From NCBI GenBank assembly GCA_045577595.1, contig JAZNIR010000002.1, positions 1-21,440 of the forward strand: a stretch of DNA of 21,440 nt, written 5' to 3'. Source of the DNA: Scatosoma sp045577595 (GTDB lineage Bacteria > Bacillota > Clostridia > Christensenellales > Borkfalkiaceae). The position numbers and the translations under genes were made by a program. This document shows, one piece after another, positions 15,600-21,440 of the stretch. The notes below the pieces were generated by a model, which saw nothing but the letters and a program-made list of their open reading frames with translations, was not told where the DNA came from and did no database searches. Numbering within the stretch: position 1 is the stretch's first letter; every line of letters starts with the position of its first letter.

Positions 15600-16729
15600 A
15601 AATCGTATTTATATCCAATTACTTTAATCATCATCAAGAGTCACTTGCATTGGCGTTTGACAAAGCGACGGGCGGGCAGTTTCATTTTATCGCGTCCGGG
15701 GTGATGGAGGAATTCCGCCGTCAACTCGGATATAAAGATATGAATCACGCCCATCCTTTTATCGTGCGCGCGTATGAAAATCACGATGAATATCTGCGAG
15801 CAAAAGCCTTAATTGACGAAGCGGATATAGCCATTATGGGTTCGGGGGCTGAAGAATTTCTTTTTGAGCGAATTAAAAAAAATAAACTTCTTTTCCGTTT
15901 TTCAGAAAGACCATTAAAAAACGGGTTGGAAATTTTTAAATATCCCGTTCGTTTTTTTCGTTGGAGAAAAAGGAATCCGCAAAAAAAGCCAATCTATTTG
16001 TTATGTGCCAGCGCTTATGCGGCAAGAGATTATAAAAAATTTTTTATGTTCAAAAACAAATGTTATAAGTGGGCGTATTTTCCCGCTGTGAAAACATACG
16101 AAGACGTAGAGAATTTGATAGGGGAGAAAGAAAAAAATTCGCTCGTTTGGGTGGGGCGTTTTATAGATTGGAAACACCCCGAAGTGCCGATTGAAATCGC
16201 CAAACGGTTAAAAAACGACGGCTATGATTTTACGCTGAATATGATTGGCAACGGCGAACTGTTGGAAACAATCAAAGATTTGGTAGAAAAAGAAGGCTTG
16301 GAAAAGCAGGTGCGCGTGTTGGGGGCAATGCCTACGGAAAAGGTGCGCGAATATATGGAAAATAGCCGTATTCTACTGTTTACGTCGGATAGAAAAGAAG
16401 GCTGGGGCGCAGTGCTGAACGAAGGAATGAATAGCGGTTGCGTGCCGGTGGCAAATCGGCTTATCGGGTCTGCGCCCTTTTTAATTCAAGACGGGAAAAA
16501 CGGTTTTTTGTATGAAGACGGGGATATAAACGACGCGTATCAAAAGGTAAAACTCTTATTGGACGATTGCGCTCGTCAAGAAACGATGTCGAAAAAGGCG
16601 TATGAAACAATGGTAAACGAGTGGAATGCGGAAAACGCCGTTGCAAAATTTTTGACGGTGGCAAAGCGGATATTACAAGGCGAAAAACATCCGTTCCCGT
16701 TTGAAGACGGCGTTTGTTCTAAAGCCTAA
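15596..16729 (+). CDS. GT4 family glycosyltransferase
   Basis: 377-aa GT-B glycosyltransferase. It begins MKIVFISNYFNHHQESLALA, with the short His-rich first loop of a GT4 subgroup, then GQFHFIASG and ADIAIMGSGAEEF. The donor-binding half is clear: SLVWVGRFIDWKHPEVPIEI (182-201), LNMIGNGEL (214-222), VRVLGAMPTEKVREYM (239-254), and the EX7E motif EGWGAVLNE (268-276) with GCVPVANR. The GRF..WKHP segment is the usual phosphate-binding G-R-x(n)-K region. It starts within the stop of the preceding gene (ATGA) and has GGAGG just upstream. It is followed 26 bases later by the flippase. Its sugar specificity is not readable. Confidence 0.88.
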   Translation: MKIVFISNYFNHHQESLALAFDKATGGQFHFIASGVMEEFRRQLGYKDMNHAHPFIVRAYENHDEYLRAKALIDEADIAIMGSGAEEFLFERIKKNKLLFRFSERPLKNGLEIFKYPVRFFRWRKRNPQKKPIYLLCASAYAARDYKKFFMFKNKCYKWAYFPAVKTYEDVENLIGEKEKNSLVWVGRFIDWKHPEVPIEIAKRLKNDGYDFTLNMIGNGELLETIKDLVEKEGLEKQVRVLGAMPTEKVREYMENSRILLFTSDRKEGWGAVLNEGMNSGCVPVANRLIGSAPFLIQDGKNGFLYEDGDINDAYQKVKLLLDDCARQETMSKKAYETMVNEWNAENAVAKFLTVAKRILQGEKHPFPFEDGVCSKA

Positions 16730-16755
16730 GAAAAATAAAAACGGAAAAAACAGAA

Positions 16756-18285
16756 ATGGTGGAAAAACAAAAAAGTCAAATTAAATTCGGGGCGATTTTA
16801 TCGTACGTTTCTATTGCCGTAAATATTATCGCGGGGCTTTTATATACCCCGTGGATGGTTAATCAAATCGGCGGGGACGATTACGGGCTTTTTACAATCG
16901 TCAATTCGCTAATCACGCTGTTTATGGTGGATTTTGGATTGAGCGCGGCGACGTCGCGTTATCTTTCCAAATACCGTGCGGAAGGGAATGAAGAAAAAGT
17001 ACAGTCCTTTTTGGGCGCGGTGTATAAGCTGTATTTTATCATTGACTTGATTATTTTTGCCGTGCTTGCCGTGCTATATTGTTGTTTGGACGTGATGTAC
17101 GATTATCCGCCCGCGCAAATGGAGCGGTTGAAAGTGGTGTACATCATTGCAGGGCTATTTAGCGTCGTGAATTTCCCGTTCGTAACGTTTAACGGCATTT
17201 TAACGGCGTACGAAAAATTTGTTCCTTTAAAAGTCGCCGACCTTTTATATCGCGTGTTGTTGGTGGGGACGACGATTGTCGCGCTCGTTTTAGGTGGCGG
17301 ATTATACGCAATGGTGTCCATTCACGCTATCGTCGGGTTGGTGATAGTCGGCTTTAAATTTATCGTTATTAAAAAGACGACGCCCGTAAAAACGTCCTTT
17401 AAAGAGAGTGAAAAGGGGATATATAAAGAAATTTTCGGCTTTTCCGTATGGGTTACGGTGGCGTCGCTTGCAGCCCGTTTGGTGCTTAATATTACGCCGA
17501 CGATTTTAGGAATGTTCGTCGCGCCAATCGAAGTGGGGGCGTTTGGTATCGTCGTTACGATTGAAGCGTACGTGTATATGGTTACGACGGCGATTAACGG
17601 AATGTTTATGCCGAAAATATCCCGTATTTACGCGCACACCGACACGGAAAAAGATATTATGCCGCTCATGATGCGGATAGGGAAATTTCAGTACGCGTTA
17701 AACGGTTTGCTCGTCGTCGGATTTGCCGTCGTCGGACAGTCGTTTTTACGGCTTTGGTTGCCCGACGAATATTTGATTTTTAAAAACGAAATTTACTGGG
17801 GTATTCTTTTAGTAACGATACCTGGAATATTCTTTAATGCTTTACAAATTGCCAATACGGCAATGACGGTGGATAATAAAGTGAAATGGAACGCGTTGGT
17901 GTCGGTGGTAACGGGCGTTGCCAACGTAATACTTTGCGTAATTCTTTCCTATTTTTACGGTATACTCGGCGCGTCGATTGCGATTTGTGTGGCGTACTTC
18001 TTGCGGATAATCGTTTTAAACGTTATTTTCCATAAAAAAATGCATTTTAACATACCGCTTTTTATGCGAAAAGTGTATTTGCGGTTTTCCATTCCCGCTT
18101 TGCTTGCGCTTGGCGTAGGACTTACCGCGAATTATTTTATCACGTCGCCAAGCTTTATCGTGTTCTTGATTAAAGGTGTGGCAATCGTAGCCGTGTATTT
18201 GCTGTTTACCTTTATATTCGGGTTAAACAAATCGGAGAAGAAAACGGCGTTTTCCTTTGTGAAAAACTCTTTTAAGCGTAAATAA
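16756..18285 (+). CDS. Wzx-type oligosaccharide flippase (MOP/PST family)
   Basis: 509-aa polytopic membrane protein of the polysaccharide transport family, expected to flip the undecaprenyl-linked repeat unit across the cytoplasmic membrane. The N-terminal signature is IKFGAILSYVSIAVNIIAGLLYTPWMV, split by a basic start, then GGDDYGLFTIVNSL and DFGLSAATSRYLSKYRAE, as in MOP flippases. Hydrophobic segments recur through the protein, consistent with about 12-14 helices, ending with a basic FKRK tail. It is the only intact flippase here, although remains of another lie at 7599-7781. The upstream ribosome-binding site is weak (GGA about 12 bases before ATG). It is the last gene of the + strand cluster and is followed by a palindromic terminator. 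Confidence 0.92.
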   Translation: MVEKQKSQIKFGAILSYVSIAVNIIAGLLYTPWMVNQIGGDDYGLFTIVNSLITLFMVDFGLSAATSRYLSKYRAEGNEEKVQSFLGAVYKLYFIIDLIIFAVLAVLYCCLDVMYDYPPAQMERLKVVYIIAGLFSVVNFPFVTFNGILTAYEKFVPLKVADLLYRVLLVGTTIVALVLGGGLYAMVSIHAIVGLVIVGFKFIVIKKTTPVKTSFKESEKGIYKEIFGFSVWVTVASLAARLVLNITPTILGMFVAPIEVGAFGIVVTIEAYVYMVTTAINGMFMPKISRIYAHTDTEKDIMPLMMRIGKFQYALNGLLVVGFAVVGQSFLRLWLPDEYLIFKNEIYWGILLVTIPGIFFNALQIANTAMTVDNKVKWNALVSVVTGVANVILCVILSYFYGILGASIAICVAYFLRIIVLNVIFHKKMHFNIPLFMRKVYLRFSIPALLALGVGLTANYFITSPSFIVFLIKGVAIVAVYLLFTFIFGLNKSEKKTAFSFVKNSFKRK

Positions 18286-18298
18286 AAGTCAAAATAAA

Positions 18299-18332
18299 AA
18301 TCCGTCCCAGCCAACGTTGGCTGGGACGGATT
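18299..18332. terminator. Perfect 34-base palindrome, probable bidirectional terminator
   Basis: The arm AATCCGTCCCAGCCAAC is followed directly by its exact reverse complement, giving a stem of about 15 GC-rich pairs around a tight loop. It lies 13 bases after the flippase stop and 10 bases after the trkA-like stop, between converging genes. On the - strand it runs into a T-rich stretch (ATTTTTATTTTGACTTTTA). On the + strand the following sequence is only ATTACGTTTTACG. It should therefore terminate the trkH-trkA transcript well and the polysaccharide operon less sharply. Confidence 0.88.
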
Positions 18333-18342
18333 ACGTTTTACG

Positions 18343-18990
18343 TTATTTATTTGTAAATGCAAGAATTTTTTCGGTGTGTCCAAACACCAACATATGGTCG
18401 CCAACGGCAAATACGTATTGCGCGTCGGGAGACGCTATCACCGTAGCTTCTTTTTTAATCGTCAAAATATTCAAGCCGTATTTTTTTCGTGGATTGACTT
18501 GTACGATGGTTTTACCCGCCCAGTGATTGGGTACGGCTATTTCGAAAATGGAATATTCGGCATTAAGTTCGATATAATCGAACACTTTGGAAGAATTGAT
18601 TTTAACCGCAAGCTTTTCGGCAATATCTCTGTCGGGATACACCACTTCGTCCGCGCCGTTTTTTAAAAGGAATTTTCGCTGTATCGCCGTTTCCGCTTTG
18701 GAAATCACGTATTTTGCGCCCAAATCTTTTAAAAGCGAAGTGATTTGCAAAGAGGCTTGGAAATCTTCGCCGATTGCAACCACGCATACGTCGAACGCGG
18801 GCACGTCTAACGCTTTTAAATTATCTTCGTTTAAACAGTTGGTGATTAAAGCGTCGGTATATTTAGGGGCTAATTGATTGACGATATCTTCTCTTTTATC
18901 CACAATCATTACTTCGTCGCCCATATGCAACATTTTTTCACCGAGCAATTGTCCGAATTTGCCCATACCAATCAATAAAACAGATTTCAT
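18343..18990 (-). CDS. KtrA/TrkA-type potassium channel regulatory subunit (RCK)
   Basis: 215-aa cytoplasmic gating subunit of a Ktr/Trk potassium uptake system, the usual length for KtrA. The N-terminal RCK (TrkA-N) Rossmann fold shows MKSVLLIGMGKFG with GxGxxG at 8-13 and the acidic residue in VMIVDKRED at the end of the second strand. CVVAIGEDFQASLQI and KYVISKAET follow. The C-terminal TrkA-C domain covers about 140-215 (EIAVPNHWAGKTIVQVN, then a TIKK strand and GDHMLVFG). Nucleotide binding (NAD/ATP) gates the membrane partner. It is 17 bases downstream of the trkH-like gene with a GAGGTG ribosome-binding site, so the two are co-transcribed. It could be named ktrA or trkA; the single-RCK length favours ktrA. 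Confidence 0.93.
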   Translation of the reverse strand: MKSVLLIGMGKFGQLLGEKMLHMGDEVMIVDKREDIVNQLAPKYTDALITNCLNEDNLKALDVPAFDVCVVAIGEDFQASLQITSLLKDLGAKYVISKAETAIQRKFLLKNGADEVVYPDRDIAEKLAVKINSSKVFDYIELNAEYSIFEIAVPNHWAGKTIVQVNPRKKYGLNILTIKKEATVIASPDAQYVFAVGDHMLVFGHTEKILAFTNK

Positions 18991-19007
18991 TTTACACCTC
19001 GTATTTT

Positions 19008-20369
19008 TTAACCGATAAGCACCGTATCAATCGGCTTTTTAATTTCAGAAAAATCTTTCTTTTCAGCAAAGGCAAGTCCAATGGTGAGTATGCCTACCCG
19101 CCCTGCGTACATTAAGAAGATTAAAATGCATAAAGACGCGGAAGAAAGCGTAGGGGTAAGTCCCATTGAAAGCCCCACCGTTCCGATTGCCGAAACCGTT
19201 TCAAACAGCACCGCTTGGAAGGTTGCGCCGACGTTGTTCGCTTCAATACTGCAAAGGGCAAGCGTAGCGATTAACAGGATAAATAAACAGGAAACGAATA
19301 CGGCGAGCGCTTGACGGAGCAAGGAATTATGTATGCGTCGTTTGCCGAGCTCAATATCCCGTTTTCCGCGAAACACGGCAACGATACCCGCGCAAATAAC
19401 GAAAAACGTGGTGATTTTTACACCGCCCGCCGTCGAGCCGGAGCTACCGCCTATAAACATCAGCATTACGGTAAGAAGAAAACTGCTGTCTGAAAGGGAC
19501 GCGTAGTCTACGACGTTAAAACCTGCCGTGCGGGGCGTGGTTGCGTTAAAGAAAGAAATGAGTAATTTTTCCCCAAACGTATATTGCGAAAACGCGGGAT
19601 TTTTCCATTCGAAGAAAAGGAACAGAAGGGTGGAAACAGCCAATAGAAACCCCGTTGCGGAAAGGGCAACTTTCGTATGCAAAGTAAAATGCTTGCCGTT
19701 CCCTTTGCTTGCTAATAAATTATCCCAAACACAAAAACCGAGTCCGCCGATAATAATTAAAAAGCAAATGGTAAGCGAAACGACGGGGTCGGTGGCGTAG
19801 GCGGTTAAAGAAACGAATTTTCCGCCTGCTCCGCCCATTAAATCAAAGCCGGCGTTACAAAATGCGGACACCGAGTGCCACACCGAATAATAAACGCCTT
19901 TCCCAAATCCGAAATCGGGGATAAAACGGGTGGAAAGCACGATTGCACCCACCGTTTCAAAACAAAGCGTACCTAATAAAATGCGTTTAAATAAACGGCG
20001 CAATTCGCTTTGTTTTTCTTCCCCTGCGGAAATCATTAGGATTTTTCGCTCGGACATACGCAGATTTTTGCCGATAATTTTAAAAAGCAACGAAACGAAG
20101 GTCATAAAACCGAGCCCGCCGATTTGTATTAAGCACAAAATTACCGCTTGCCCAAATCCCGTCCAATGCGTATTCGTGTCGTAGACGACTAAACCCGTTA
20201 CGCAAGTGGCGGACGTGGACGTAAAAAGCGCGCCGAGAAAAGAAGTGCTTTCGCCCGCTTTCGTGGCGAATGGAAAGCACAGCCCAATCGTGCCCGTGAT
20301 GATGACGAGAAGATATCCCAAAGCAAGAACTTGCCAAGCCGTCATTTTTCTATGTGTTTTTGTTTTCAT
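19008..20369 (-). CDS. KtrB/TrkH-type potassium transporter membrane subunit
   Basis: 453-aa membrane protein forming the potassium pathway of a Ktr system. The four pore-loop filter segments are all present with their key glycines: TCVTGL (55-60), CNAGFD (171-176), PRTAGFN (279-285) and IGTVGLS (395-401). The gating loop GGSSGSTAGG is at 307-316. The eight-helix, two-per-repeat plan fits the hydrophobicity. The length and the small RCK partner favour KtrB over the longer proteobacterial TrkH. The -10 box of a perfect promoter ends only 8 bases before the ATG at 20369, so little or no leader is expected. An alternative Met at residue 9 (20345) also lacks a Shine-Dalgarno. Start choice is therefore uncertain by eight residues. 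Confidence 0.93.
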   Translation of the reverse strand: MKTKTHRKMTAWQVLALGYLLVIITGTIGLCFPFATKAGESTSFLGALFTSTSATCVTGLVVYDTNTHWTGFGQAVILCLIQIGGLGFMTFVSLLFKIIGKNLRMSERKILMISAGEEKQSELRRLFKRILLGTLCFETVGAIVLSTRFIPDFGFGKGVYYSVWHSVSAFCNAGFDLMGGAGGKFVSLTAYATDPVVSLTICFLIIIGGLGFCVWDNLLASKGNGKHFTLHTKVALSATGFLLAVSTLLFLFFEWKNPAFSQYTFGEKLLISFFNATTPRTAGFNVVDYASLSDSSFLLTVMLMFIGGSSGSTAGGVKITTFFVICAGIVAVFRGKRDIELGKRRIHNSLLRQALAVFVSCLFILLIATLALCSIEANNVGATFQAVLFETVSAIGTVGLSMGLTPTLSSASLCILIFLMYAGRVGILTIGLAFAEKKDFSEIKKPIDTVLIG

Positions 20370-20377
20370 ATAATCGT

Positions 20378-20406
20378 ATTATACCGCTATACGCAGTATT
20401 TGTCAA
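20378..20406 (-). promoter_or_regulatory. Consensus sigma-A promoter of the trkH-trkA operon
   Basis: On the - strand, TTGACA (20406-20401), a 17-base spacer and TATAAT (20383-20378) match the housekeeping consensus at all 12 positions. Transcription should begin near 20371, about two bases before the ATG at 20369. Confidence 0.88.
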
Positions 20407-20419
20407 ATAAAATAGAGCA

Positions 20420-21103
20420 TTATTCCACGTTTATTACCGTCAGTACGTCGCCGTAAACGGTAAATTTTACGTTGCGGTTTGCAAAAATCATTCCGTATTC
20501 GCGCGCGCCGTCTTGTTGATAAGAAGGACGGGGGTCGTCGGCGAGCGATTCAATTAAACCCGCCCGCTTTTCTTCGGGAAATTCGTTTAAAAGAGTTGGC
20601 GGGAAATCTACTTTTAATTTATGCGCGGTGTGTTTATCGGCGTATCCGCCTTTAGCGTTTGGAATGCAATCGGCGGGGGGTATGTACGGCTTGACGTCGA
20701 AAATCGGCGTGCCGTCCACCATATCTGCGCCCGAAACGAGCAGGCTTACGTTGCCTTTTTCGTCTTTAAAAACTTTTTCGAGTTTTACGCAAGAAAGCCC
20801 GATATGGTTGGGGCGAAAGGGCGAACGGCTGGCAAACACGCCCACCCGTTTGTTTCCGCCAAGACGGGGCGGACGGACGGTGGGGGAATAACCCGCTTGA
20901 CGGGTTAAAGAAAAATCGAACAACAGCCAAAGATGAGAAAATTCTTCTATATTACGGAAAAAATCTTCGCTTTGAAAATCGGGATTAAAAACAATCCGCG
21001 CCAAAACGCTAGGCGCGCGCCCGCTTTGACGGGGTACGCCGAATTTTTCCGCAAAATCCGTTTGTATATAGCCTATTGGTGTAATTAAAACGCTCGTTTC
21101 CAT
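20420..21103 (-). CDS. trmO: TrmO-like tRNA (t6A37) N6-methyltransferase, TsaA/VirR family
   Basis: 227-aa protein of the TsaA-like beta-barrel family. In E. coli TrmO (YaeB) methylates N6-threonylcarbamoyladenosine at position 37 of certain tRNAs using SAM. Motifs are ITPIGYIQTDF (7-17), GVPRQSGRAP (22-31), FSHLWLLFDF, VGVFASRSPFRPNHIGLS and DGTPIFDVKPYIP. The family normally has RPNP where this protein has RPNH, a small substitution. The length and the C-terminal extension after the barrel agree with full-length TrmO. A perfect promoter places the predicted transcript start on the A of the ATG, so no ribosome-binding site is possible. No other in-frame ATG, GTG or TTG start precedes the conserved ITPIGYIQ strand. 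It is separated from trkH by 50 bases holding the next promoter. Confidence 0.9.
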   Translation of the reverse strand: METSVLITPIGYIQTDFAEKFGVPRQSGRAPSVLARIVFNPDFQSEDFFRNIEEFSHLWLLFDFSLTRQAGYSPTVRPPRLGGNKRVGVFASRSPFRPNHIGLSCVKLEKVFKDEKGNVSLLVSGADMVDGTPIFDVKPYIPPADCIPNAKGGYADKHTAHKLKVDFPPTLLNEFPEEKRAGLIESLADDPRPSYQQDGAREYGMIFANRNVKFTVYGDVLTVINVE

Positions 21104-21109
21104 ACGCTT

Positions 21110-21138
21110 ATTATACGCCCTTTTCTATCTTTTGTCAA
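21110..21138 (-). promoter_or_regulatory. Consensus sigma-A promoter of the trmO-like gene
   Basis: On the - strand, TTGACA (21138-21133), a 17-base spacer and TATAAT (21115-21110) are a perfect match. The usual start site, seven bases past the -10 box, falls at 21103, the first base of the ATG, predicting a leaderless message. Confidence 0.88.
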
Positions 21139-21176
21139 GCGGACGTAAAAAAAGTGAAAAAGGCCGTGAAAAATCC

Positions 21177-21205
21177 TTGAAAAAATCAGTCGTTTGTACT
21201 ATAAT
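21177..21205 (+). promoter_or_regulatory. Sigma-A promoter of metF
   Basis: TTGAAA (21177-21182), a 17-base spacer and TATAAT (21200-21205) give a near-consensus promoter pointing right, divergent from the trmO promoter. The predicted start near 21212 leaves a leader of about 45 bases, too short for a SAM or folate riboswitch. Confidence 0.8.
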
Positions 21206-21227
21206 TATATTGAGAAAATTTGCAACG

Positions 21228-21244
21228 AAAAAGCATAGCTTTTT
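21228..21244 (+). other. Small hairpin in the metF leader next to the ribosome-binding site
   Basis: AAAAAGC, loop ATA and GCTTTTT form a 7-pair stem ending directly before AGGGAG (21245-21250). It is mostly A-T pairs and therefore weak. It might tune translation or be chance. Confidence 0.3.
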
Positions 21245-21256
21245 AGGGAGTGGATT

Positions 21257-21440
21257 GTGAAAATATCGAAACTGTTTGAAAAAGAAGAATATTCCCTTTC
21301 CTTTGAAGTGTTTCCGCCCAAAACGAACGATTTATACGACGGCGTGAAAAAGGCTACGGAAGAAATCGCCCGTTTACAACCGTCTTTTATGAGCGTTACG
21401 TACGGCGCAGGGGGCGGAACGAGCAAGTCGGATCGTAGCC
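21257..21440 (+). CDS. metF: 5,10-methylenetetrahydrofolate reductase MetF, 3'-truncated by the window edge
   Basis: First 61 codons of MetF, the flavoenzyme that reduces methylenetetrahydrofolate to methyltetrahydrofolate for methionine synthesis. The reading frame starts at GTG and gives KISKLFEKEEYSLSFEVFPP, in which SFEVFPPK is the family's first strand with its conserved catalytic Glu. A FMSVTYGAGGGTSK segment follows, the second conserved strand (SVTYGAGGS in most relatives). AGGGAG at 21245-21250 sits 6 bases before the GTG, and no ATG alternative exists. It has its own promoter at 21177-21205. The gene continues beyond the window, so its length and C-terminal domain cannot be judged. 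Confidence 0.93.
   Translation, partial: MKISKLFEKEEYSLSFEVFPPKTNDLYDGVKKATEEIARLQPSFMSVTYGAGGGTSKSDRS

Noticed and set aside
1..21440. CRISPR arrays, tRNA/rRNA genes, insertion sequences or phage genes
   Set aside because: No regularly spaced repeats, tRNA-like cloverleaf, transposase motif or phage protein was seen on either strand by eye.

Overview
The window looks like chromosomal DNA of a low-GC Gram-positive bacterium, most likely an uncultivated gut-type clostridium (Bacillota, Clostridia). The grounds are AT-rich protein coding, consensus sigma-A promoters, a KtrAB-type potassium transporter, and an extracellular polysaccharide locus of the LicD / EpsG / pyruvyl-transferase / FrhB-like type common in gut Clostridia. 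Lineage below class cannot be read from the sequence.

Bases 1-18285 (+ strand) hold most of a Wzx/Wzy-type capsule or exopolysaccharide cluster. The genes are tightly packed, many with 4-8 base overlaps, so they probably form one long operon whose main promoter lies left of the window. In order: GT2 glycosyltransferase (5' end cut off), pyruvyl transferase, FrhB-like Fe-S protein, GT4, an unrecognised glycosyltransferase-like protein, GT4, second pyruvyl transferase, a decayed flippase, second FrhB-like protein, EpsG-type polymerase, PF14907-type nucleotidyltransferase, GT4, LicD, GT2, GT4, GT4 and an intact Wzx flippase. A plausible division of labour is that glycosyltransferases build a lipid-linked repeat unit, pyruvyl transferases, LicD and possibly the FrhB-like proteins decorate it, Wzx flips it and the EpsG-like protein polymerises it. 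No priming sugar-phosphate transferase, Wzz/Wze regulator or sugar-nucleotide synthesis gene is visible; these would have to lie outside the window.

The cluster appears to be a composite. Bases 1 to about 11460 are visibly more AT-rich than 11484-18285, and the left part carries the remains of its own flippase (7599-7781) while the right part carries a complete one. The two paralogous GT4 genes, one in each part, share a nearly identical DNA patch that suggests gene conversion. The left part also carries the pyruvyl transferase plus FrhB-like pair twice.

Bases 18299-18332 are a perfect palindrome between converging genes, acting as terminator. Bases 18343-21103 (- strand) hold housekeeping genes: trmO-like tRNA methyltransferase, then ktrB/trkH-like and ktrA/trkA-like potassium uptake genes. 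Both trmO and trkH have perfect TTGACA-17-TATAAT promoters placed so close to the ATG that their transcripts should be leaderless or almost so. At the right edge (+ strand) the first 61 codons of metF begin, with their own promoter.

No intergenic stretch exceeds about 200 bases. I saw no tRNA, rRNA, CRISPR array, insertion sequence or riboswitch.
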